Shown here: in pieces, positions 47,380 to 63,107 of the stretch
Numbering within the stretch: position 1 is the stretch's first letter
How the letters are laid out: each line of letters opens with the position of its first letter
Source of the DNA: Amoebidium appalachense
Lineage: Eukaryota; Ichthyosporea
Assembly (NCBI GenBank): GCA_963693365.1
Contig: CAVNZM010000015.1
Span: 1,488,001 to 1,552,000, forward strand
DNA: 64,000 nucleotides
Direction: 5' to 3'
Notes under the pieces: model-generated
The model's input: the letters and a program-made list of their open reading frames with translations, nothing else
The model's database searches: none
What the model was told of the DNA's origin: nothing
Translations under genes and position numbers: made by a program

Positions 47380-48141
47380 ATCCACGGGCAACGCGACTGG
47401 TGTGCCGGTGTTCCCTCTCACGAGTTTTCATATGGTAATGGGTGATGTGAGAAAAAGGTGAGAAAATATTTATTGTTAAATGTTTTCTATCGTCACAAAA
47501 ACGATATAACACCACACTTTCTATATGTTACTGTTAACAAGATTAACCTCTGAAGATATGTCTAGTTATCATTTATTGCCGTTAACCAAATCGCGCTGCT
47601 TGCGCGTGCTTGAGGTCAAAACACAGCGGTTTTCTCTCTCTCTCTCTCGCTATCTCTCTCCTTCTCTGTCAAACACCCTAAGGCACTTATCTTTTTATCT
47701 TTGATTGAGAAGCATTTTCTTGTTATACGAAGGGCATGCTTGGGAATTTTTCGTGCAATTTAGTTGCCTGCCTAGATATATAAAGCTGTCTTGTGGATAC
47801 TCAGGTTGAAATTTCACACTTTTAGCATTTTTTTTGTATTTTTCATATCCCGTCTTCGAATGCTGTGCCCCAAGTATTTTACTGCCTTTGATGGTGTGGT
47901 CGATGATTTGACATTGTTTAGTAACCAAAAATCCCCACCGCGAGGCAGTGTTTTTTAAACCATTTACCCGTTAATTGCATTTTTTGTGTTTGTTTTTTTA
48001 TCTAGTCACGTCACCACATTAATCGTAATTTTGGTTTTTGTCTATCCATCAGTTAGTTATTCATTGTGACCACGGTATGGGTATGTTTTTAATTTGCTCG
48101 TTCATGAGCCTTTGTAGAAGTGTCTCGTATTACAGGCACGT

Positions 48142-48177
<36 letters not shown>

Positions 48178-48699
48178 CACAGACAGACAGACACACACGC
48201 ACACACACATGTCATGATGCATTTATGGTATGTGGATTGAAAGTAGTGAAGTGGCAGCGATTCGCTGTTTAAAATGTATTTGTAAGAAATATAATATTGT
48301 TAATTGACGAGATATATTCCCGTTACGTAAGACGGTGTGCGTGTACAGTTAGAACCCTCTATCGTAGTTATGTAAATGCCCGGTGGTGTAGAAATTTCGG
48401 GGGTAAATATCGCCGTCGGTTTTGACATTACCGTCAATTTTCCTGTGTATCTTGCAGAGTCGCTGGATACTTCTAATGATGAATTCAGACGAAAAATAAA
48501 TAAAGGCAAGGCTTTCCCAGGGCCGGAAGGCATAGATATATGTAACTTGGTCTCCCCTTCCCTCCTTGTTTCAAAAGAAAAATTGTTTGATTGTTTATTT
48601 TGTTTTTTTGTTTTTGAGTTTTTGAGCTTCCCATTTACTGGCCCCAGCCTAGGCCTGGTCAATTTGAAATTCAGCCCCATTCATGTGGCACACACACAG

Positions 48700-48745
<46 letters not shown>

Positions 48746-48792
48746 CAATATTGTTCCTTTCCAGATATCTCTATTCAAGGCCCTCCCCCCCC

Positions 48793-48823
<31 letters not shown>

Positions 48824-48901
48824 ACACGCACGCATACACACACACACACACACACAGCAATATTGTTCCTTTCCAGATATCTTTATTCAAGCCCCCCCCC
48901 C

Positions 48902-48943
<42 letters not shown>

Positions 48944-49284
48944 CACACACACACACACACACACACACAGGTTTCTGCTCTGGATAGCATCGAAAGCTCT
49001 CACCGGGACGTATATACAGTTCGCTAGTGACAGCTGAATATTTGGTATTAGCTAAGAATACAAATGAGTCTTGTGCACGTGACCCAATCTGGGCCATCAA
49101 TCTACGTACCTTCTATCTCCATCTCCTCCGAGCTACCCCCCCCCCCCCCCCCCCTTCCCCGCCCCCCTCCCCCCTCCTCCCACCCACCCACGCAGCTCAC
49201 CTTCCCACCCCTCCCGCCTCCCCATCCCCACCCCGGCACCCCCTCCCTATCCTGCTCTTCCTGCCCCTCCCCATCCCCCTCCCC

Positions 49285-49315
<31 letters not shown>

Positions 49316-49806
49316 ACACACACGCCTCCCCCTACCCTCCCCCCGGAACACATGTGCATACACAAGAACAAGCGGACCCACACAAAATTTAAACTGGTGC
49401 CCACACACACACACACACACATGCGCGCGCGCGCGCGAATTCTGGCGAAAGAAAAACAAAAAGAAAGTTTGAAAAAAAAAAGGGTGGCTACAGGCCTCTG
49501 TCGTAAGTAGCGGTCACAGTAGAGAAACGCTAAGACTTTGGTTTTCTTTGTTTTTAATTTTTCTTTGGAAATGAGTTTTGTTTAGAAGGTTATCCGGTCA
49601 TCCGCAATAAGGGGTTTACGCTGTTTGTGACTCGAGGCAAAGAGAGACCAGTCTCAGGTATCGGGGGGTTTTGCTCGGAATATCCCCTCAGCGGTCTATC
49701 ATGACTAAGTACATATATGTCGGGTGGTTATATATATCAGGGTTTTCTTACTCTACGCGTACGAAGCACTATTAAGAAAATCAATTAGTTGGGTTCCCCG
49801 TTCGTT

Positions 49807-49841
<35 letters not shown>

Positions 49842-50489
49842 GGCCATAATATTATCCATCCAACCACACCCTCTTCGTTTAAACCATCTGTCAGATATCC
49901 TCGTATTATAATCAGCCACTATTATTATCAACCCCCCCCCCCCCCCCCCCCTCCTTCCGAACAGAGCCTCACATGTAAACTGACACACACATTTTGGCAA
50001 TTGCAACCTCCCCCCCCCTCCCCCCCCTCCCCCCCCCCCCCTCCCCCCCCCCCAAAAAAAACACCCTTTAAAAGCCTGCCCGTCTACCCCCTCCCCCTCT
50101 TCCCTTTTACATCAAAAATAGCCCATTTGCAGCGGCACACTGAAATTCAAATATTCGGGCCCCCCTCCCCCCCCCCCCCCCCCCCCCCCCCCCCACTGGG
50201 CCGGCCCCGTGACCCCCATCCCATCTCGTTAAATTTTTGACCCCCTGCGGAAAATTCCGAAGGCTCTCGAGATAAGTTATTGACTATTATCAATAGTAAA
50301 AAAGATATACTAAAAAAAATAATATCACGCCACGTGCACAACACTTGAAATCAATATCAATACACTTAGGTAAACACTCAACCGTACATATCATCGGATG
50401 CCATGATCAAAAACCTAGATTAGACCCACAGGCCCCTCGGAGTCCCCCTTCGGTGGCCAGCCCTACCCGGCCAGCCCTCCAGCACCGGG

Positions 50490-50569
<80 letters not shown>

Positions 50570-50576
50570 CCCCCCC

Positions 50577-50607
<31 letters not shown>

Positions 50608-50830
50608 ACACACACCCCCACCCCACCCCACCGCCTGCACCCCTGGCCCCCCTCTCTCTTTGAAACTAACCGTAGTACCCCGCTTCCCTTTTCCCGGCCT
50701 CCCCCAGGGCCTCCCCCGGTGGACTTTCCTGTAGGCTAACACTGTCCCACAAGATTTCCGGAATTCCGACCCCTTCACATCCCTCCACGCCCCTTCGATC
50801 GCTGAAGTTCTCTCGCCCCTCTCTTTAATA

Positions 50831-50866
<36 letters not shown>

Positions 50867-51077
50867 TTCCCTTCTCCCCCCTCCTTCTCAAACCAAAACA
50901 AGGTCGGGAAGCCACTGATCATGAGACAAAACGGTCACTTATTATACTATTTTACTATTATTGCTACATATACTGGGATGACCTTGGCTAATCACAACAC
51001 CATCAGTCTGGGGCAACTTGCATTATTGCACTGATCTGTGTCCCCCCCCCCCCCACCCCCCGGCCTACACCGGCACA

Positions 51078-51197
<120 letters not shown>

Positions 51198-52590
51198 ACA
51201 GTGACTCCCCGGACCCCGATTTACACGAATAATTATAACCTAAGCCTTGCCCCTAGTCTTTGCCATATAGAAGCAAAGTTCGCATGCGAGTCCTCAAGGA
51301 CAATGCCCCATGGATCGTGTTATGCGACATGTGTGTACGGCTTAAAGCTTTTTGATATTCTTTAGCTGATGATCACGTACCGTGCACGTGTACTACATCA
51401 TATGCATTTTCATTAAAGATGCCGTGCCGCCTATAGAACTCTGCCTTTCAGGTTTTTGATGATTCATAACATAACTTACCATTTAGGTAGTAGTACTGGC
51501 ATGGCATCATTGAAACTTATCACAGTATTAATCCAGTGATTCTGATTCACTGCTTCTTTGAATCAAAGTTTTATCGGAGTTAATAATGATCCTGAGAGAT
51601 TTAACTTTAAGGGACTCCCCCCCCCCCCGCATATGGCCATATGCCCCCCCCCCCCCCCCCCCATTCTGACCATGGGGGGGGGGGGGGGGGGGGGGAGCAC
51701 ATCAACTTCCTTCAATGATCAATGATACTATGACATCTGTGCTGGAATATATGCACTGTTTCGAACTCATTTTCGAGAAGTTCCAGCAAATAATCATTTG
51801 ATCAATGGAAGGGATAGAAAACTTTCTCCAAGACAGCGTGTTAAATATCTCATAAAAATAATATCTCGGTTACTTCAAGTACTGTAACATGTAGCGGAAT
51901 TGAATAGAAACATGTCGTTGAAACGGGCTGCACCATTTTTGCAAATATTTTGGGTAGAAACCAAGCCGTCCCCCCTCCCCCCCCCCCCCCCCCCTTCCCC
52001 GTGCACGCCGCAAAGACGTGATATTAGCGTAACAGTTACACTGAGTGTATACGACGTGTGTAAGTTGTGTGGGTGTGTGCGTGGGTGGGCGGTCCGTGGT
52101 CACGTGGGGGGCCGGGGGGAGGGGGGGGGGGGGGGAGGGGAGGGAGGGGGAGGGGGAGTGAAAGAGGAATCGAGCTCGAAGAGACTCAGAGGAGGCCGAA
52201 ACGACGCGGGGGGGGGGGGGGGGGGGGGGTAGATCTGGATCCAGGGAGACCTAGAAGGGCTGAGAGGCAGACCTAATACCGGAGAGAGGGGGGCCGGGGA
52301 GGGTAAAGACAGAGAGAGAGATTCTGAAAGAGAGAGAGCTCGAGATAGAGCTCAAAAGAGAGGGAGGAGAGAGAGAAGGAGCGACAGAGAGAGGCCCTGG
52401 GAGAGAGAGGGGGAGTCTCGAGAGGGGAGAGAGAGAGAGAGAAGGAGAAAGAGAGAGAGAGAGAAGGAGAAAGAGAGAGAGAGAGGGGGAGAGAGAGGGA
52501 GAGAGAAGAAGGGCTGAGCCGGGTAGAGTTTGTGTACGTGTCTCTGTGTGTGTGAGGGGCCGGGGACGGGACCGGGAGGGCGTCCAGCCC

Positions 52591-52592
<2 letters not shown>

Positions 52593-52665
<73 letters not shown>
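52593..52665. repeat. 73-nt poly-G run, longest homopolymer in the window
   Basis: An unbroken run of 73 G, flanked by GA-rich sequence on both sides (52307-52520 and 52783-53101). Confidence 0.95.
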
Positions 52666-52666
<1 letters not shown>

Positions 52667-52778
52667 TTCACTTGAGGAGACAGGGGTGAGAGAGGAAGAC
52701 AGGGAGCTAGAGAGAGGGCGAGAGCCTCGAGAGAGAGAGATCTAGAGAGATATCTGGAGAGATTGGGGGGGGTGGGGG

Positions 52779-53103
<325 letters not shown>

Positions 53104-53415
53104 TGTGTGTGTACAATAGTAGTGTACATACATGTGTGTGACCGGAGAGAGCTCTAATTAGGGAATCGGAACCGTTATTCATGGTGGAGAGAGAGGCCGG
53201 GGTGAGACATCCGATCCGGATCATATCATGAGACTAAGAGAGGGGGAGAAGAATGGGGAACTCCGAGGGGGTGCAGGAGGGGACCGAGGGGTCCGGGGGA
53301 CATGGGGGCTAGCGCTAGCACCTCTCATAAAAACACCAAGATATACATACTGTATGATGATGATGCGCACACGTGCACATACAAACATACACACACACAC
53401 ATGTCACACACAGTG

Positions 53416-53494
<79 letters not shown>

Positions 53495-56400
53495 CACACC
53501 GTGACGTGCACACACACACGCACACACACGCGCGCGCGCACACACGCACGCACGCACGCGCGCGCGCACACACACGCACACCATATGTTTCCAAATGCAT
53601 CCTCTCTCTAGCCTAATATAGGCTCTGAAACGACCTGAAGGCACTACGAGCACGTGCACTGTACATGTGACACCACGTGACTCATGTGTGTGCACGTGAC
53701 ACACGATGTATACGCATCGCCATACGTATGTCATGATACATATATATTCCCGTGCATGCACACAATACATACATTGAAATGTTGTGCAGTCGTTACCATG
53801 TGCGTAGATACTAATATTATGCATGGTGATGATTTTTGTAGTTATCATGTGCGTGGATACTAATATTATATATGGTGATGTTACACTGGTGTAAGCTTAG
53901 GCTAGTGACTAAAAATAGAAAACTAAATATAGGCACACGTCACACGTGGACACGTGACGTGAATGGCGACACGTATGGTCGGACTCGTTCGTGACTCCCA
54001 GATCCGAGTGATATGCGATCAAAGCCTGAACATCATGATTCAAGCATGATCATGATTCATGACCATGCGTGCACTGCCGAAATTTTGGCAGACTACATAT
54101 ATATAGCTATGTTCGCTGCTTATTATTCACTGACGATAGCACTAATATGCCACTGTAACGACGACGCGTACATGTAGCCTACGTATATTTCTGGTTTTCT
54201 TACAGGGATTCTTCTTAAGTCCTACTACTCCTATCAACAATTTTGCCCCACTAATATAGCGCTAGGAGTAGGCCGTAGATAGCATGAACACGATGACAAA
54301 AGGCAGAAAAGGATACCTGTGAACGGGGCTCGGCTAGCCCCTGGGCCGGGAGAACGGTCTTGGTTCGCTCCGGACCAATCGGAGACTTCTTTGGATTTAC
54401 ATGTGCAAATTTTGTTTTTGAATTTTGGTTGTTCGAATTCTGGCCGCGATATGATCGGATGATGATGCAAACTGTTTGTGATATACATAGTATGCATCTT
54501 TATCAAAAGTGCTGGTACTTCTATAACTTTAGCTAAAAAATTGGGCTAGGGTTTTCATTTCATTACTTTGCATCTATTCATGACTTTTAGTTAAATACTT
54601 GAGATAGCGGCATGCCCGATCATCTACATTAGTAGACTACACAAGTAATCATGACTCTTGAGGCTCGCCAAAACGTTTTGGGATATCTGATAGATGGTAT
54701 CTGGTGACTTTAGGGTTTAGGGAAACGGTGCGAACCGCTCGTTTCATTGGCTGCAGATACATCTACTCCGCTTGCTTTGAAGAGTCGCTTTGACTTGGTT
54801 CGATTTGTGTGACCTCAATAACAATGCAATAGCAATATGTATATTGCATTAAATTTCTATAATGCGTCAATATAACACTCATATTTTGACAAAATTCTAT
54901 CCCTCTTTCTTGTGTTCCTTCCACCTTGGCCAGCACTGTTGCCGAAGGCCCGAAGCCATACGACATGCAAAGTTCCACCCTGTGATCTGGGAGTGGGAGT
55001 CGGGAGGCTCGGGATCATCGGATGAATGCATGACTTCAGAGGAAGTTCTGTACTGTACCGTCTTCGTGCACACACACCTGTACAGCTGCAGTCACACACA
55101 CACACACACACAGACACATACACGCGGTTCGTGACTCGTGTTTTCCACTCGAAGGCGAAGTTATTGTTTCTTTGTCACCCCTCCTTTTCTTTTTCTATCT
55201 AACGCTTCTACCAATTGCTGCAACCGTGAGTATGTTTACGTTACGCAATACATAATCTGCTATACGGCTTGAAAAGGTGCAATTCCATGGATCCCGCAAT
55301 CAGGCCCATTCATAGCAATCAGGCGCACTGTTTCCCATTCATAGTATGTAGCAGCGAGGCTCCTTCTTCTTAAGCGAGTAAGCACTCGTCATGGGCTGAG
55401 CTTGGAAAGGAGGGAACAGCGCACGGTGCACCCGTTTTTTTTTTGTTTTTTTTTTAAATTTCATGTCATACTCTCGTTATTTGAAACCATGGAGGGGTCC
55501 GAAAGACGGTCGCCCGACATGGAGGCAAACACCCCCGACCAAACTGCGGGAAAAGCTACAAACCACGCACATGACACAAATTTAAAAGGCAAGTTATTTG
55601 CGAAGCACCGTGATACCTTTCATAACGTGGATGTAAACAGCATAGTGATTAAGCCGGGCAGTAGTTCGAGTGGTAAAAAACCACAAAAGGATGCGGGTGT
55701 CACCACCCCCCGCTACGACCGACACGCCGAACTCATTGCACAGGAGCGGGGTGGGGAAGCTGCAAACAACGTTCTAGAACAGGCCAGCAAAGACTACAAG
55801 AAGCGACGCCAACAGACCGTTAGACGCTACCTTCGAATTCAATTGACCTTTATGGCCATCTTTGCGTTGTGTGCATAGGCCTGGGGGTGGAGATCCTTTT
55901 TCTCGTTCTGTGTTGCAAGGTAACCAATCATGCACCACACGCGGTTATAATGGTTGCGGCAGATTCACTGTTTGCAACACAGAAAGTTCTCGAAGACGCC
56001 GTGCAAGCGGGGAACCAAACAGCCATTGCACTTGCGCAAAGTGCTTTGGTGCAGGAGGTGGATGCATTCCGGAAACTACTAGCAATGACTCTTGCTGATG
56101 CACACCATATTTTTATGTACGAGGTGGCCTTTGCCAGTGCGGCGTTTGTGGTTGTGGGAACCGTCATGTTCATTGTGTTCATGAATAGAAAGCACGCGGT
56201 GGTGAGATCCCGTGGCCGTCTCTACCTCATTCTCATGTTTGCATCTACGACAATGATTGAAATCGGTACGCTTTTTCGCTCCGCCGCCACGCTCGTTCAG
56301 TTCAACGGTTCCCGTTGGACGCCGACTACGCCCAAAAGTCCGTGCTGCACACGTGCCACACACATGTCGCTCGTTCCGGTACGATAATATTTGCGTTGCA

Positions 56401-57447
56401 CGCGTTCGGAATCTTTTGTAGCTCAATTTTCTTTTCGGTTTTGGTTATGCGTCATGACGCATGCTCGCGCAGGCGTTCAGTAACGAGCTCCCCGGGACGA
56501 ATGGACACCACCTTCCAATGGCTCGCGCTAGCCTCGTCTTTTATGTGCATAGTTGCAATGTCTACGTTTTGGCTGTGTAAGATTATCGACGGAAACCATC
56601 AGAAGGGATTGCGGTATGGTGTGAGCGGCACCATTGTCTTTGGCCTTTTCTATGGCCCGGCTAGTACTTTATATTTGTGGAAGACCCGCGACGCGAGCCT
56701 TCAGTTCACCGACTTTCACGCAAACACCCGCGGAATCATCGCCACGTACACCGTCTTCACGGCCCTTTTGTTCTTCAGTTACATCAAGCCGTACCATCTA
56801 ATTCCCGGGTCCATCGGGTGGTCATCACTCATCAGATTCTTTGTTTGTCTGCAAACATTGGATCAGCTTTGCGAACAGTGAGCGATACAGGCTAGTGGGG
56901 GGGGGGGCACTGTTATAACCTCACAATGTTACTGGATGGTGCCATACACCTAGGTGTTCCACTCGATCACTAGATACAGGCCATGGGAGTTTGGCTCGGC
57001 GTCGGCGTATCAGGATTCGCGATTGACGGCGGGACGATTGTTCAATTGGACGTGGAAAAGGGACGATTCAGCACAAACTTAGTGGGGCACAGAGCGGAGC
57101 ACAGCAGGTGGGCCTAGTGCTGTGTAATTATAAATGAGCAGGCAAAGGGACGCGGAGGATGGTGGTGGTAGTGGTGGGGGTGGGGGGTGGGGGGGTGGGG
57201 GGAGAAGGAAGACGCGAGGTGCACACAGACACACAAGTGCAGATCTAGAAAGAGGGAGACACATGCACACATAATGTGCGCTGTCATACGTACTCTTAAC
57301 ACATAATTGCACGCATTACAATACTCTAACAGGCACTTGCACACAAGCACACATACGTGTCACACAGGTATGTGCACAAGCCCTTGCATACACGCTTCGG
57401 CAGAGGTGAGCGCAAACGTGCACATGCTCTTGGACACCAGGCACATG

Positions 57448-57553
<106 letters not shown>

Positions 57554-58006
57554 CACGCGCCTGCGCGCGTCTGCACGCGCACACCCACACCGACGGATTC
57601 CATGCACATACCCACCCACTGTGCTTGTGAAGTTAGGCAAGAAAACATGTATCCTCTGCATGGATTACTCAACCTGCCTTTACGTCACACACCTAATGAA
57701 CACACCAACAGACAAACCAATTCTTCTATTTGTTTACTTGTGGGGGTTTGCATGTGCATTCAAACCATAGCAATGCATATACGACAGCTCGATGACTAAA
57801 TTTTACCACAGATCTTAAGTTAAAATCAAGTGCTGGATAGATATGAAGGGTAGAACTAGGGGGTGTTGGTTTCAATGTCACCCGTGTGCGGTGGCGGTAG
57901 TGGGTGTGTGCGTGTGTGTGTATGGATATGGAAGGGGGTGTGTGGGTGTGTACTGTCTGAGTGACCGTGTTTCTGTGTTTATGTCAGTGTGCGTGTGCAT
58001 TTGGAT

Positions 58007-58127
<121 letters not shown>

Positions 58128-58152
58128 AAAAGACAGCGTGTGTGTGTGTGTG

Positions 58153-58195
<43 letters not shown>

Positions 58196-58304
58196 GTCCG
58201 TGCCTCACTGTCCACCTCATGTCGGTCCTCCTCCGAGTCTTTCTGCCTTTCTCTCTTGCACTTGCTTTCTCTGTCTCTCTCGATCTGGCTCTTGCTTTGT
58301 GTGC

Positions 58305-58379
<75 letters not shown>

Positions 58380-58505
58380 TATTTAGTTGCCTATGTGTAT
58401 GTCGGCATGCCCCTCACAGAATCGGGCAGTTTATAATGCGCAAAGTATGCCCATAGGATAAAAGAAAGTGCATACTCCCACACCCGCCCGCCTGCCAATT
58501 CTTCC

Positions 58506-58558
<53 letters not shown>

Positions 58559-58576
58559 GTGTTGAACACACACACA

Positions 58577-58616
<40 letters not shown>

Positions 58617-59161
58617 ATGCACACCAACACCACCACCAACACCAACACCAACACCAACACCATGAAAAACAGAACAAAGAAAAGAAAACTAAGGAAAATT
58701 GAACCCCCCCCGCCCACCCCCTTCGCCTGGCCCACACCATCACACGTCTACTTTAAAGTACAATCTCTTAACTACTTTAATTCCTAACGTTCTCACCCCT
58801 AATCCCCCAGAAATTCAAACCGGTCATGCACACGGGCCTCACAACCACCACGACGGGAGCAAACGAATACGACACGCACATGCACGTCGAGACGGTAAGA
58901 GAGGTGGAAGAGGGTGATTATGTGCATGCGACCAATCAGAGACAACATGGTAACGTTTCGGTAACAGTTTTGGCGTTCCCATCGGTTGAGGAGGGATCAG
59001 AAGGTGCAGAGGGTAAAGTAAATGTTGATGATGCAAGCAGTACTCGTTCCGGGCAAGAAAAAGTGTTTGAGAGCGTGATTGTTGTTGTGAATGATGTTGT
59101 AGACATCAAGGGGGAAAAGGCGAAAAGTGGGAGTGATGGTGATGTGCCGTGCTTGGAATAG

Positions 59162-60556
59162 TTGAATAGTTAGATTTTAACGGGCTCAAATGATTGGGCA
59201 GGTGTATTTGATTAGTTGGTTGATCGGTTATGTGTTGTGGGTTTGTTGTAAGATCCTTATATGGGGGTGTTTTTCTAAGATTGAAGGTGCTGATCTCGCC
59301 GGATATATGTTTTCGTAGTGAATGATAGAAATATGCGTGATCGTGCACGCATACATGTCATTGGGTTTTGGTGAGTGGTAAACTAGAAAGTTGCATGCAG
59401 GTTCCACAAAACGATCCATTTTCACGTGTATCTTATGCCAAGTACCAGTCGTGTCAGTGAATGTACGTATACCGAGTTTTGATTCTTCTTGAGTTGTGGA
59501 AGTTATTGGTGTTGAAAACTTGGGATGACTGAGGGCCCCCTTTGGGGGAAGGGGGGGGGGGGGGGAGGGGGGGGGAGGGGGGGGGGGGGGGGGGGGGGGG
59601 ACAGGTTAGGTAGGATGTCTTGCAGCATACAATAATGAAATGTTCGGGTTGAAGGGGGTTTGGTAGGGTAGACTGCCATTTATATTATTGTTAGTACTAG
59701 TACTACTGTTTGGGGGGGGGAGGGGGGGGGGGGGGGGGGGGGAAGGAAGGGAGGGAGGGAGGCTGGATTGATGATATTCACAGCTGTAGCAAATCTTGTG
59801 TGGGGGTCCCCGAACAGGTTCATATCGTAATAGTGACAGTACGTACTTTATCTTATGACTCGAATGTTCACTCTGTTTTTAAAACGTAATGTTTCAATAT
59901 GTACATAAGGAAAACCTTCCAATTGATTGAACATAGCAAATAATCATGATATTAATAAACTTTTCGTCATATCCGTATTAAATTTAGTTTTAAAGCGGCA
60001 CGACCGTACGAGTTGTACATGCATGAGATCCATTTTTACGGCCGAGGGAGCAGGATGGGAGTAGGTGTAGGGTGCATTTATTTGAGCCTAAAGTGCGCAT
60101 GTCGACAAGGCTCATAATGCAACACAGAATTAGCATGTGTGCACACAGTATGTGCAGTAACTCCAACTGCCATATATATATACACACAGCACTGGCACGT
60201 GCACACGGTACTAGTTGCCACTGTCACAAATATATACACACAGTGCTGGCATGTGCACACAGTACTAGTTGCATGTGATATATGCACACAGCACTGGCAT
60301 GTGCGTGCACATATGTACAGTACTGCTACATCTAGCGAACTAGTGATAACCCATATATTTTAAAAATATTGAAGAGGGATTTCCGGATCCAGTCACATCG
60401 CTTCATATTTTAAGAGGGATTTCCGGATCCAATCAGATCATCGAATTTCAGTTTATTCGATTCCATGACCCGTCCGGGTGTTATCACTAATTGGCCCTAT
60501 GTATGATATATATATATGCACACAGCACCGGCTCATAGCACAATAATTCCTAAGAG

Positions 60557-60592
<36 letters not shown>

Positions 60593-60856
60593 CGCCCTCC
60601 CTCCCTCCCGCCGCGCCGCCCCACAGGGCCCCACCCCGACCGTTCTCCCAGCCAGGCCTCCCTTGGAGTTCCCCCACCCCTCCCCCCACCCCACCCCCAC
60701 CCCACCCCTTAAGCTCCTCTCTCCCTTGCCAGCCCCCTCCCCCTCTCTACGCCGGCAGTCTCTCTCGGCCTAGTACATACCAAAACTTACCATGTGCACG
60801 TATACGTGACGTTGAATGTCCCCTTCAGCCGGGATCCAGGAGTCTGCTCCTCTCCT

Positions 60857-60890
<34 letters not shown>

Positions 60891-61000
60891 AGCTCCTCAT
60901 TCCAGGCCCCCTGGCGCACACACGTGCTTGCACACACAAGCGCGCGTTGACAACCGGTGCCAACAACAACAACAACACCAACAACAACAACAACAACACA

Positions 61001-61084
<84 letters not shown>

Positions 61085-61475
61085 CACACACACATAAACA
61101 CACACTGGGAATCTGCCTTCCGGGGGTCTCAATCCCATGTCTTTCGGTGGAAATTTCCCGTCGGGGGGTCCGAATCCCATGGGTTTCGGGGGCCTGTCGA
61201 TGGGTGCGGGGGGATATGGCAGGGACTTATGGGGGGTGCGAGGGAGCAGCCGGGGGGTTCTAAGAAGTCTGGGTAATTCAGTTATGAATTTTCATCTGAA
61301 GCCACAACTTCAAGTGTGGGCGTGGCAAAGGATATCATTGGTAGTTTCACAAACCAGATGACGGGTTGATAATATTTTGTGGGAGGTGAAAAAGAAGGGG
61401 TAGGAGGACACAAATAGAGAGGTACAGTACATACATTCAATCCCACCCGATGACTCGTAGCATTTATAATAAAGA

Positions 61476-61514
<39 letters not shown>

Positions 61515-61753
61515 CTGAACAGTGAATTCGTCAGTTAGCATGATACTGTATATGTACACCCCCTACTCCCTCATCCCCCCCCCCCCCCCCCCCCCTCCCC
61601 CCCCCCCCCCACCCCACAAAAAAAAAAAAAAAAAAAAAACTGGAGCCAATTCCTCTTTCCCTTCCCTTGTATGTTGCCTCTCTCCTCCACAATTTTCTTA
61701 TATCACTCTACTCGTTCCTGCTTCGAGGTAAACGTGTCGACCAAACTGTCCCA

Positions 61754-61785
<32 letters not shown>

Positions 61786-63031
61786 CCCGGGCCCCCCCCT
61801 CCCTGCCCCGGAGCCCTTCCCCCCCCCCCCCCCCCTCCCCCCGGGCCCCCCCTCCCTGCCCCGGAGCCCTCCCCCCCCCCCCCCCCCTCCACTACCCTCC
61901 CCTCCCCCCTCCCCCCGGTCTCCCCCCCTCCCCCCTATCTCCACCCCCATCCCTCCCCCCTGAGATTTCCCTTCCCTCCCCACCACCACGTGCACCACTT
62001 ATCCAATTTCTCCCCTCACACTTCCACCTAGTCACATCTACGACATTTACACTCTACCCTCTTATTTTCTAGTCCCCCGTGCAACATCACGCTTAGTCAT
62101 CTATGTTGCTTATACACTTGTCATTTAAAGTAGCCCACTTTTTTAACAGTGTAAGCGCGTACCCCTACTCCTCCCTATTGATACCCTCCCGTATCTGTTC
62201 TATCTCAATTGAACACAGGTCCACCCATTATGTATAAAAAAACAAACACAATTGTTAGCATATAATCGCCTTGCGCATTTTTTGGCCTATATCCGTGCTC
62301 TCCTTTGTTTCTTCCTATGTTTCGCACACATCTTTTTACTTTACTAACTGTTTTTTTATTGTACATGTTCTTACCAGCATTCTTCTCATAACATAGAAGG
62401 CACAGCAATGGTGCACATACAAGCATCTGCTTTCATTAAACTTATCAATCAGAAAATCACGGCCCAGTGTGTGTGTGCGTGTGTTAAGGTTATAATGATT
62501 ATTTTGCGGGTCCACAAAGTTGAGCGCATGTGCAAAACAAGCACACGAGCACACACAGAGCACAAGGAATCTGGAGGGAGGGGGGGGGGGGGAGGGGGAG
62601 GGGGTTGTTCTTATAGGGGAGGGGGGTGGGGGGTGGGGGGTGGGGGGAAAGTAGAGGGGGGAAGGGGGAATGAATCAGGGAAAGCAGGAGGGCCACTCTA
62701 CGTTCTTAAGGGAGTGGGGAGGAGGCGTGTGCGCGCGCGGGCGTGTGTGTGTGTGTGTGTGCGTGTTTGTGTGTGGGGAGGGGGGGGGGGGGGGGGGGGG
62801 GCAGGAGGGTGGGGGGGGGGGGGGGGGGGGGGGTGGAGAGTAGTGTGTGCGAGTGCGCGCGTGTGTGCGTGTGCGTGTGGGTGCCATGGAGTGGTTGTGA
62901 GTGTGTGCCTGTGTTTGCAGATGTCTGTGAGTGACAGTACATGTGTTCATGTATGCGTGTATGTGTGTGCATGTGCGCGTGTGCGTGTGTGCACGTGTTC
63001 GTGTGTATGTATCGACCCGACACACACATGG

Positions 63032-63107
<76 letters not shown>

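Noticed and set aside
48376-48680. Overlapping open frames on both strands downstream of the glycosyltransferase
   Set aside because: Mixed composition is suggestive, but there are no recognisable motifs and no clear splice partners. It may be UTR or an old element.
54862-55134. Short open frame before the membrane-protein gene
   Set aside because: Its end is (CA)n-derived and the start is AT-rich. No domain, and no donor linking it to the ATG at 55489.
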